This document shows positions 51,101 to 63,100 of a stretch of DNA of 64,000 nt, piece by piece. Made by a program: the position numbers and the translations under genes. How positions within the stretch are numbered: position 1 is the first letter of the stretch; each line of letters starts with the position of its first letter. The stretch is from NCBI GenBank assembly GCA_907163375.1, contig CAJQUW010001420.1, forward strand, positions 1,178,001-1,242,000. Reading direction: 5' to 3'. The DNA comes from Prostheceraeus crozeri. Taxonomy: Eukaryota > Platyhelminthes > Polycladida > Euryleptidae. The notes beneath the pieces were generated by a model. That model was given only the letters and a program-made list of their open reading frames with translations, was not told where the DNA came from and did not search any database.

Positions 51101-54100
51101 CATTCTTCATCATACATTTCATTGATTATTCGCCGTGAATAATGTTAGTTTTATTTATGTGAAGTGGATGCATAAATATGTTGAGTTTGCTACAGATGAA
51201 TTGATTCACGTATTCATGGGCAAACGTGGCATGTATTTGACGAATACACATAATGATATGACTTAATTTTCATGAATCGACAAATCGAAGTATTGAGATT
51301 GGTGATCCTGTTCTGTTAATGATATGTAAAGCCTTTAATTTTATGGCACTATTATATATATTATAAAGCAGCCATTTAACTTAAAAATAAGAACATAGTT
51401 TCGACTGGAGACTTCTTATGCAAAGTAAAACGCAAGTGCATGAAGCTTTATCGCGTAATAAACCCTGATTTTTAAATGCATCTTAGAAACCTTGCCTGCA
51501 AGACTCGACACATTAATGGAAAAGGTCCCATAAATTTCTTCGGTCCCTAGTAGGCCTCTGATGATGTTTTATTGTCATGTTGGCTGTCAGTAACAACTAC
51601 TGCCTTCAATGTGGTTTACAAAGGAGTCTGTGCAATGTGTGATGACTTTTACATAGGTAGATTGGTCTTTTACGTGGGAAAATTCTCAGTAAGAACATTT
51701 CGATGTGTTGATTTAGCCTGATTTTGGAAATTATGTACTGCTACTTTAAAGACAAATTAGTGTACGTTTTCAGGTTCCTGTACTGTTGCCATAACACAGA
51801 GTAGCAGTATTGTGAGAAATTGATGAATTTGAGTTGAATTCAATATTAGCTCAACATCCTCACTAAGTCTATGAGCTCTTGTAGTAAAGCTGAAAACGGG
51901 CAAAAAATCATTCGTTGATCACCAAGCAGCATTTTAATATACTCCATATGGTCACAGCGCTCACAGAAACGCCACGCCTTGGTGTGTGCGTGTTTGTAGT
52001 ACAAGTCGGTACATTGGAAACCGAATTTAAAGCACACGCACTTTTACACATACTACTGGTGCTGCAAGACCAGTTGCACTTGAAGAAATTGTGGGGCAAG
52101 TAAATCGGATAGGCCTAATCCAGTGTCCCGATTAATGGCGCGAAAATGGATATTTTAGGCGCGAATGCGCGAACTATGAAATCGAGGCGCGAATCTGAAG
52201 CTTTTCATTGTAAACATAACGTTATATGATTTGGTCTTGAATTTATAATTGACTATATTGACGATTTTATTGTTGCTGTCAAAGCACATAATTTTAACAA
52301 AAGTACCTCCCTGATAATTCTTACCGAGAAATGGCCTCTGCGATTTGTCAAGCCGACCAGACCACCGTAACCTGCATAGAAGATCGATGTAAAGGATGAA
52401 ATTTGGTTAGGTCTCTACAACATCTCATTTGGATCAGATGCCCAGAAATTGTTTAATGCTCTTTCGGCTAGTGATCAGTCAACCGTCACGAAACAAGTAC
52501 ACGCTTTCTTCGAGAAAGGCACCGCTAAACTTTTGGACTACTTGCCATTCGGGAATGACTTCTAGCGCCACAAGACCAAGCGAGTCCTGACTTTGAGCAT
52601 TGGGTCAATACTGCTGCTGATCTGTTGCCGAGTGTCATCAGTCCTGAAGAAATCGACTCCGACAAAGTTCGCCTCTCACGGATTCTGAGAGGAGCTTCCC
52701 CACATTCGTGAAATTGGCACCAGCGATGATTATCATTCTACCGCAAATGCAGATGTAGAGCGGCAGTTTAGCTTGCTGCCTGACATACCCGTACAGAAAA
52801 AATTGGTATGAATCATACTATGAAACATTCGTATGAAACATAGTATGAAACAGACGTATGTAACATAGTATGAAACATACTATGAACATGTAACGCTCTG
52901 TCGGGCCATACCCTGGCATACGTATGATTTATACTATGACTTAACATAGTATGAAACTTAGTATGAAGCATATCCTAAATCATACTCAGCAAAATCATAC
53001 TATGAAACATACCATGAAAAATCATATACGTATTCATACCAGACACACTGTGAAAACGTAGTATGAATCATAGTATGGAACAGACGTATGAAGCATAGTA
53101 TGAAACATACTATGAACATGTAGCGCTCTGTCGGGCCATACCCTAGCATACGTACGATTCATACTATGACTTTACATAGTATGAATCATATTATGAAAAT
53201 ATTATTCATACTCATGGTACACGCTGTGAAAACATGGTGTGAAACATAGTATGGAACAGACATACTAAATATAGTATGAGACGTACTAAGAACATGTAAC
53301 GCGTTGTCGTGCCTTACGCATGAATCATACAAAGAAACATACTATGAAAATAGGTACGTATACTCATCCTAAACACACGTGAGTTTTCAGAGTATGTTCC
53401 TGACATAAAAATGCAACATATATGCATACAGCAGTATATCGTACGAAGGAATATCATACATAAGCACATATGTTTTGATGTTGTACATACATGTATATTC
53501 TATAACAGCATGAATTCATTATTACATGCACCATTTATCATATGAATAATAATATGCATTCTATATTCAACATGTCGTATTTTAATCTGAAAGGGAACGA
53601 AGTCAAAAGCACCTTGTCTCTCCGGTAACCTCATGTTAAATGTAGCAAGTCAACTAATTTAGATACAAAACATATGATGAGGGAGACAGCTATTAACAGC
53701 ATTTTAAGATCATAATAACTACAATTTCTCATACCTTAAAATCACATTTATGGCATTCATTTGTTATAACACACGAACGACGTACCAAATTGATCTAAGA
53801 TCAATCAAAGTTCAACTTTTTGAAATCAAAATTCGAGTGAAGAGGATGGTACCATAAACCCTTAAGCAGAAGATAAAAAAAGAAGGTGAAGCAACTCGTT
53901 AGCATTCAGTAACATAAACAATCTTAAAAGAAATTGCCACCATTGAAAAGTATGAGTTGTAATGAATTATTTGATATAATTTTTTTATTGCGAATCATTG
54001 TGTGTGAATTATTTTGCTTTTGTAAATCAATGTCATAGCAAATAAAATATTATGTCAACACTGCAAAGTGATATAAGAGAATCACAGAGATAAGTTAGTT

Positions 54101-57100
54101 GGGAATAAATAAATAATGTCACTTACTAGCTCAATGATATAGTAACAAGCTAAAAATTTCCATTTGTTTGTTAACTACTTATGTATACAGTGTATATTTA
54201 CGATGTTGTAAGCACACCAACTCGTGGAGTCAGTCCATCAAGAAATTACTCTCCATCAGAAAATACATGCAATTGTAATTTGATTGCGGATTGCTTCAAT
54301 TAACGGTACAAACATTTCAATGTCAGGTGCAAATTGAATTACTTTTTTCGACTAGTAATGTGAAAGTATGAATTGCTAAAGTATACTTTTAATACGAATT
54401 ATTTTTACGCAGCTGCAACCAATGAATAGACATAATATGCTCATACGCTGACAATGACAAACAACGATTCAAGGAAGACAATAACAATTATCAAAATCAA
54501 TTATTCGAATACTTTTAAGAAAAGGGGTTTACCATTAAGACCTATGGTTTGATCTAATTAAGGAGTTTAATCATTTATTAACAGCGCCTCTACTATACGA
54601 GCTTCAAATTCACTAAATATTCACAATTCACAATAGTTTAACAAGTTTACGTCAAAATTTTATGTTTGTTTTACCTACAAACGGAAGTATCAAAGACTTT
54701 GTATCCTCCTATTCATCTTTCTTCGTTGCTTTTTTATCCGTACTACACTTTATTTCCAGGAACGGCTTTATTAACGAGTTGATGAAGTCAACGGGATATG
54801 AGTTGCTTACTAGAATTTTGTAATATTTTTAATCTCTATGTCAAACAGTTTCCAGATTGAGCATACAAAATGCGCTCTATGCAACATTCCTATCACAAGA
54901 GTACGTTTCCATTGGATAGGGCAGGTAGCATTGTAATTCATAAGTAGACCTTTACATGTACTTTTTCTATAATTGTAATTATGTGTAGATTCCTTGAATC
55001 GTTGTATATTCAACGAAAGTTATATTTGATATCACCCATCAATTCTGTATAGATGACTGATAATCACCAGCATCATTCAGCATGGGTACAAAATTCGGGT
55101 TACGCATCATACATCATAGCAGAAAAAAATTGCCGCCACCCACCACTCCTGCACAATAGCATGTAGTATATTTGTATCCGGCATGAATTTCAATAATTAA
55201 TTATGACAGTGTTTCATAGCATATTAACACATGCGTATGCGACGTTCATACTTATGCATACTATGTTTCATACTATGAGAATGCATACATATGCGCAATA
55301 CATTTTATTCATAGCATGTTTCATGGAATGTCAAGACATACGCATGCATCGCTCATAATTATGCATACTATGTTTCATAGTATGATAATACATATGTATG
55401 CATCGTTCATACTTATGCATACTATGTCTCATAGTATGCTTATACACACGTATGCATTATTCATACTTGTGTATACTATGTTTCATAGTATGTTTATACA
55501 CACGTATGCATTATTCATACTTGTGCATACTATGATTCATACGAACTTATTTCTGTACGGGTAATTACGAAGAAGAGATCGAACATCAGAAAATAAACTG
55601 TTAGGACTTTAGTTGTTAGCAAGTCGTGCCTACGCGCGATGAATTGGAACACTAGACCTTAGCCCATCTCTAGTAGTTTGATGGAACATTTTTACAACGC
55701 CCACGCTGCGTACAGCGAGCGGCTGAAAGCAGAGCAACTGAGATTGGAGAAATAAGAGAAACTGCAAAATATGAAGGATATGTATCCGTCACTCGAAGAG
55801 GTAAAAAGGTCGAATAAGCGTCTGAAAGAAAGTAAATTTAAGCAAGCTAAAATTAAAGTTTTGATGGACCAGAAAAAGAAAATGCTTAAAGTTCAGAAAG
55901 CACCTGATTGAAAAGAGGGTGGATGAGAGGAAGCAGAAAGCCACTGACAAAGTTTTTCGAGAACTTATGAAACGAAAAGTAACCTATGAACCAGGGTGTT
56001 CCTACAAAATCCCCAAACTGAACTTATCTGCTAGAATTTTCAAAAATATACAAGATTGACTGGATATATTTGGTTTTTCTTGATACTTCTTAATAACATA
56101 AATACATACCTTGTATAAATAGGTGAATTGTATTACATGAAAATGAAGCAATCATAAAATGATGATGATATGTTAATAAATTGAATGAAGCATTGATCAA
56201 TATATCAACATAATATAACAGCGATGGTTTATGGTAACAAGCGTGCTATTGTATGGTACACTTAATTCAAGCGGAAAACTTGACTTATGAGAATTTTGTG
56301 GTAGGCGCGAATTCTGCAAAAATTCAGAATCGGGACACTGCTAATCGCGGTTTGTACTTAATTTTCTTCGAATCTAGCCCGCCTTGATGTTGAGTCAGAT
56401 AGAAGATCATAGAACCCTCTACCATTCCGACGAATTTACTTGTGTGTGTTGTAGACGGAGCAGTCAAGTGGGATGCGATTAATTGCTATTACACCTGGAG
56501 AAGTGACAATTCGGCTTCGGGTTGTCCCGACAGACCCCTCCGCGGGTCAAGCTGTTGAAGGTGCGTTATTCAATGCGCAGATGAGTGTGAAAATCATCTC
56601 CCCACTGGCTCTTCTTCATCCTCCAAAACATCGTCAGCGAATTCTTATAACTCCTTTGACTGAAGTGAACCTTCGATCGAATCGGTAAGTACGTTTTGTG
56701 GTTCTTGTATGCATGACATTGCGTTTCTTACTATTTGTGCCTTGTGCAGAATGCCATCCACTACTGTATGCCATATTAAGAACAATAAGGAAAAACGAGG
56801 GTACAAAGAAGAGTACAAAAGCGTTTGCCAAATTAATAACACATTAGGATAGACATATAAATATACTATAACTTATTTGTGCGGATATACGTGAAGTGAT
56901 CGAATTCTTTGACGGAACGGACTCTATATGCCAAAATTAGTCTCAAGGCATTTGATAATTTGTTCGTTAACTTCATGTAAACCAGACCCTTTGTCAATGG
57001 CATTGATAAAGGGTCTGGACCCGAAACGTCTGGCGATATATTTCATTATAATTTCAATTTACTTTACATCCTCCATGTTGGGAGAGAGTTGAATCTGTTC

Positions 57101-60100
57101 TGCATTCGTATTGAATGGTAAATGATTTGTACGTGTATAAGTTAGCTAAACGGAAGCATGGCGGCAAGCGATCTTCCTACCGTTTTCATCTTGATGATCA
57201 GAACAACTGTGCGAATGGAGGGCCTACTTGTTTGGCTCCTAAAACTCTTTGTAATAAACACTGGCAGTTTTTTAAAGAAATTTAGCACCCCTAGCACAGC
57301 TAAAGCTATGAACGAAGCTAGGGGCTACTCCAATGAATAGGTTATAAAATGTATTAATTTGACTAAACAAAAGTAAAAATAACAGATCTTCTAATCTGAT
57401 TAAGCAGTCCCCATCAGAAACCTGTTCAAACGCATTTTGAAAGTGTCAAGAATGTATTGTTCAGGGAAAGTGGTCTGGGGAAGCTGATTCCAAAGCTATG
57501 CGAACAAAATAGTTTTTGAGCAACTCACTGTGCGTGCGCGTTTTAGGCTCACATGATAGCATGTGAGTGTATTTGCTCTACATGTGTTTCTGGAGAACAT
57601 CCTATCGTTAGGTACGCTCTCATTTACTGCAGAGCTGCTTCTACCGAAATAGTATCTGTAGAAGAGACTGAGTGAATCAACATCCCATCTGAAGGAGTCG
57701 AGCGGCTGCAACTCGTTAGCAAGTTTTTCACCCATAAGATTCTTGACATGTTTCTCAACCCGTTCAAGGAGGCTGAGATGTGTTTTTGGGGCAACGGCCC
57801 AAAGATGACTGCAATACTCGATCAGAGGACGAATAGTGGACTCGTAAGGATGTCACAGTCTGTGGTGGAAGATGTCTAATGGCACGATGGAGACTACCAA
57901 TTCGTTGAGCTGCCTGCTTGGTAATGAACTGGATGTACGGTTTCCATTACAAGTCTTTCGCAACCGCCAATCCAAGGAAGGAGATGGAATATTGTTCTAT
58001 CCTATAATCTGACATCTCAATGCTATTAGTGCCATGCAGTTTCTAGAATTAGAAATTCCTCTCACTCCATAACTTGCATAACTTTGTGCCTTGGGTAGGG
58101 GTGGGACAGGTAGAAAAGGATGTAAGCAGAAAACAGATTGTTACAAGATCTTCCTGTGCATTGTTCGGTGCCTCTTAGATAGCCTAGAGTGCAGTGTAAA
58201 CATATTTCATGGATACTCCAGAGGATATTTCTTGCATATTTTCATGTGTTTCAGGGATGATCTGGCTCGGATGTCCTACGCAATCGTTGATCCGCACGGG
58301 TGCTCAGGAACTGCATCTACCATGAGCTCGTCAGTCTCAGCTGATGGGCGTCTGTCCTCCGGATCTGCCAAGAGCACAGCTGTGCTCACCGTGACCAGCC
58401 ACGAAACTCTCGGAGAAGTCAATCAGACTCTCAGTGTTTTGGTTGACATCAAGCCTATCGCGTACGTCATGATCAATCTGCGTCAGCCAGAAGAGACTCC
58501 GGGCGAGAAATCAAGTCAGACTTACGTGACAGACAATCTTCCTATCGGTGGACCTTATCCGTTTACAGTCAGCTATCATGATGATCTTGGAGCCCAGTTT
58601 GACGTCGCCAATTTGAAGGTTGATTATCGTCTAAATCGGTTCGAGTATTTGCAGGTCAGTGCTGACTTAATGTTGGAAGTCACACGATCAACTTATCTTA
58701 CACTTTCCGTCGTTAAATCCAAAATATGGGCCCCATGGAATGATTCTTAATGCAATCAATTTCAAAAATTAGGACCGTTTTGAAAAATGGCTTAACTTTG
58801 AGTCTCTGTACCGGTAATTACATTTGAATTAATTTTTCATCAATGAAACTAGTGGCAATTGTTCCACTGATAATGATAAATGTTGAGATGGATGTAAGGA
58901 GACGAGGGACTGAATTAATCCATTATCATCTCTATTTTCTTCATTATTAAGGTCATCATCTCTGACAACATAACTTGCGGTAACTAAAGCATAAGCCACT
59001 TGTGAGATGATAATAAACGAGGTTGAAATTTCTATAAGCTTAACAGCTTATCACGTTGTGCTATAATTTCAATCAAGAAGAATCGTAGCCTATATGTTTC
59101 GCTTTTTCATTTTGCATATTTCGATTAATTTTTTTGAGAGCTATTCTGGAAAGCATGATGCGGTATCCAATGGCAAAATAATTCAGCCAACTTCCAATCC
59201 ATATTCAAAGTAAATTGTTCTCTTAAGTTTTCATCAAATCCAAAAAGTTACATTTTAAAAAGTTAGATAGTAGGCGAAAAGGAGTCATGTTTTACGAGCG
59301 CTCATGTTACAAAACGGGATAAGCAGTGATCTTTCATATAATTTTCTACAAAAAATATTATGTTCACGTGTTAATCACCAAGAGCAAAGATCGTCCTTTA
59401 TCAAAGGAATGCCGGACAAGAGATGATCGCATCCTTCACATATGTAGTACAAATCTTTAACAAAGTGCAGCATGTCGATGGTCAAAACTGTCGTCCAGCT
59501 ATTAAGTAGGGACCTCACACTAGCTATTATTAGGTGCCTATCAATCAACGACAGTATGACGTCACAAGGCAAACTTCAAACATCGGCAATGGAATCACGC
59601 AGTAGAACTCAGTATTTCTAGTTTATGAGACTTATGTATGGGCTTTCTTTCATATCAAATTTAATGTTGAATGTTGGCTTGAATGTTTCCTTCTTTAATG
59701 TGCGATGTTATTTGTCTTTGTGCTCATCGTGTTTCCTTGATGCAAGCATTCAGCTCTGCAGTTGAATTTCCACTCTTTCAGATCTCTCGATTAGCTAGTG
59801 GAGGTGCTCACAATACAAGTCTGGTAATGAGAGTATCTGACCCTGGAAGCACTATTGTCCATCTCAAATCAGGCTCATTGGAAGATTTCGTTACAATTCC
59901 CACTGGATTCGCCATTTCTCCATCAGAAGTAGCATTGACGAACGGTGACATCGTCTGCTTTCGATCTCCATTCTCAGGTAAGTCAATCGGGTATCAACAG
60001 TGACTTGGACCCTGGATCCGATGATCCAAAAGATTAACTACTTTAATGATGTCAGAAGTCTGAAGGAGCAATCGAAAATGTTGTTTCACAGGCTGCTTAG

Positions 60101-63100
60101 ATGCTCACATCGCATCGAGGGCAACCGTATGTCACGCATTCAAGTAGCGTCCATGAGTAAATGTCAGCTTAACTATAGCGGACAGGATAGTCAAGTCCTT
60201 GGAACGAGCTGAAAAATGATGACTTCTAACAGTTCCATCATTTGGTGTTCAATCTTTCTATGAATGTCAACGGATGTCCACAGCTCAGACAGTCAACAGG
60301 TTCAACATTTATATTGACATACGAGTAAAATGATATGCATTTTATAACTTGCATGACGACATTGAAATTTGAAGTTGCAAATTCTCGTTTGATGAGATTT
60401 TTTCGGCAATTAAGGGCAACACAATAGCGTGTAAGAAAATCCCGTCGAAGTTTTCACAATTCGTCTGTCACTAGATGGAAGCGAAGACAATGCAGTCTCT
60501 TTTCAAATCATCAAAGAGAGTGCAATCTTTTTTTAAATCAGCGAAGAGAACGCAATCTTTTTTCAAATTAGCTTTTAATGTAAATATCAATTTTTGATCT
60601 AATATTACCCATTATGAATGGAAAACATTTGATTAAAAATGATTTGAGGGTTACATCAGTTTCTTACGACGCGCGTAGGCCTACGCATATTCTTTTTCTT
60701 AACAATTTTTTGAAAAATAATTGAAATATATGTATTAGAATTTTCTCAAAGTCGCATATTGATGCTAGCATGCTTATGATGTTGAGATGTAATGCAGTTA
60801 AGGCTGATCTCAATATCATTTCAGAAATATCCTTACTTTAGTGATCAGTTTGACTGTCGCTTATTTTGTTTAAAATGTCTTTTATTCACGAGCTATATGT
60901 ATGTCTATTGTTACTGAGTACATTTTCAAACTTAAGCAGTCGTTTCACCATTTTGTATGCCCAAACTGGACCGTGCCGGTTTTAACGCGTAACATCAGAC
61001 CTGATCTTGGACAGCATTGTGGTCTCAGCCGGGTTGTAGAAATTTATCGTTTGCATTCATCGTAAAAGGACAATAACAATTATTATTGCCGAGAATTATT
61101 AATCGTGAAAGGAAAGCATTAACATGGAAATCATTCGTACTGGCTACATCAGTTTCTTTTGACGCACGTAGACCTGACCTACGCATATTCCTATTCTTAG
61201 CACATTCTTTGAAGTGATGATTGAAATATTATAATGTTCTCAAAGTGGCATGTTGATGCTAAAAAGCTTAAATAGGCTGCATATAAATGCAGTGCAGCAA
61301 AAAAATCGATGAAAAATAGTTGGAAGTATGAAGATCGGTTTCATGCTGACTTTGGTTGTCAATTGTGCTCTCATGTGACCGCAGTACCCTAAGACGAAAT
61401 CCTATTTGTTAAATGTAGCGCTGCACTTGCAGATTTTCCAAGACCGCAGGTCGAAGAATGTCGAAATAAACTTCGCAAATAATTGCGCATTCTGCTCGAT
61501 TAAAAGTTTTTGTTTGCTCAGGTTTGGGGGGTTGGATGATATACGCCATGCTGATTATTCCGGTTTGTGCGGGTTGCTCTTCTATAAACAGCACGTTCCT
61601 GTGCAGTGCGACAGTCGAGGTACAGATCTCGCAGATCCTTCTCCACGTCATGCATCAATTTCTTCCTTTGACCTATACGGATGTTCTGTCCAGGTATGCT
61701 TCAAAAAGTCGCGTCTTTTTGTGCCAGCTCGAATCAGGCATACACAGTAAGTTCCCTACCAATCTTAGCCGGGGTTTTCATGCAATAGGCTGTCGATTTT
61801 ATTATTGTAATAAAATATACGGTACTTCCATTCTTTCCCCCCCCCCCCACAGATTTCTGTTGTTGACACCCGGAAGTGTTGCATCGTCAACGATCTTCTC
61901 TTGCTCCTACTTGTTCTCAATAACGTGGCATAGTGTTGAGTGTGTAAAACTCCTCTTATCTGATCTGTAGAACATTTGCAACCTCAGAATTAGACAACTG
62001 CTTGTCATTTGTCTGTAGACAGCAATCACACGAAGTTCATGATCACAGCTGTACCTTGCATTCTGACTGAGTATCCAAGGGACCAATCATTCATCCCAGG
62101 GTTCAAGTAAGACTTCTCAGTCGTGCTGTAGTGTCACTCAGTGACAGATCAAGTCTATTCTCAACCTAATGTAACCAATTTCGGTGAAATTTGATGATTT
62201 TGGAAAACTTGAAAAATGTGGGGGTGGAAGAGCAGAAGTACCAAATAAACTAGTAAAGAGAAAAAAATCTTTTGAAAGATAAAGTGTCCTACAGCCTCAT
62301 TAAAAAGTGTGGATATTTCGCATTTTTTATCATGTCAGGCAATCTATTCTGCGTATGAGAGAAAGTCAACTTCGCTCTTTTCTTTAGTTCTGCTTTTCAT
62401 TAATGGAGTTATTTACTTCATTATATTTATACTTTTTATTGTTCTATCCTACATCACTTGACCAGCCTTTCATCATTTCAGTCACCACATCTTGGATTAC
62501 GTCGAATACCGATCTGTTGGAGATAGACACGAACACTGGTGTTACAATGGCCAAAGGTGTGGGTAATACGCACATCCGTCAACAGCGTCATCAGTTTCAA
62601 GCCCTAAGTACAGAGACGATGACTCGTGTAACTGTCGAACCTGCTAACATGATTTCCCTCCGAGCGGCTGCAGCTGCTTCAGATTCTATCTCACCGTTGA
62701 TGCGCCAGTCAAGAGTTTTCCAGATAGTGACAAACACACGAGCGGCACTACGAGGTTGTGATGTCTCAACTCAGGCCGATGAAGTCTTTCGGCAGTGGTC
62801 AGATCGCATTGTGAACAACGTGTTTGTCTGTGAGTTGGAAATGTCGGGCGATGCTTCCGCCGTCCCAGTCTCCAAGCTCTTCCAAGTGACAACCGAAGTA
62901 GATCGAAGATTCGGGCCCATCTGTCGCATCACACCGATCGGCACACCAGCGCTGGTTGGACAAATCAGTGGCCAGGACTCGAATATCGTACTACGGGCGA
63001 GAATGCAGGCTTCGCATGGACAACATGGCCTGACGTCAGATGAGATGATCATGCAGATGGTCTCTGGATTTCATGTCGTCACAGAAGGGTGGCCAGATAA

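Larger units (their letters stand above)
52788..55561. mobile_element. palindrome-rich TA-flanked element B (non-autonomous), nested in element C
   Basis: It begins CCCGTACAGAAAAAATTGG and ends CTTATTTCTGTACGGG, with TA on both sides (52786-52787, 55562-55563). Removing it together with one TA joins VERQFSLLPD in frame to IITKKRSNIRK, which fixes both borders and the TA duplication. The interior has blocks of CATACTATGAAACATAGTATG-type palindromes at both ends (about 52808-53370 and 55210-55555) and a ~1.8-kb unique core without ORFs. Termini and architecture match element A, but the palindromic word is different. Confidence 0.87.
52121..56340 (+). mobile_element. hAT-like DNA transposon C, interrupted by element B
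   Basis: Its ends are CAGTGTCCCGATT... and, inverted, ...AATCGGGACACTG, flanked on both sides by CTAATC (52115-52120, 56341-56346). GCGCGAA motifs repeat near both ends. Without element B it would be about 1.4 kb. The interior encodes decayed transposase pieces with a hAT-type C-terminal motif, VERQFSLLPD, split by element B. Confidence 0.82.
56685..58254 (+). other. gp210 intron with hammerhead-like motif and inverted LINE fragment
   Basis: A 1.57-kb intron. The part 56690-56970 and the ~200 bp after the LINE fragment hold nothing else that I recognise. Confidence 0.55.
59978..62481 (+). other. gp210 intron with local duplications
   Basis: A 2.5-kb intron. It holds three ~30-bp tandem units at about 60478-60570, a divergent direct duplication (60650-60790 and 61138-61275) and a 10-C run near 61840. 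No gene is supported. Confidence 0.55.

Noticed and set aside
55316..55564. 82-codon + strand ORF rich in MFHSMIIHTYA repeats
   Set aside because: It is the translation of the palindromic repeat block of element B.
61406..61970. Overlapping + strand ORFs, with AG and GT signals near 61520 and 61693
   Set aside because: Exons s and t join in phase and are contiguous in gp210 without this piece, and no known domain is visible.
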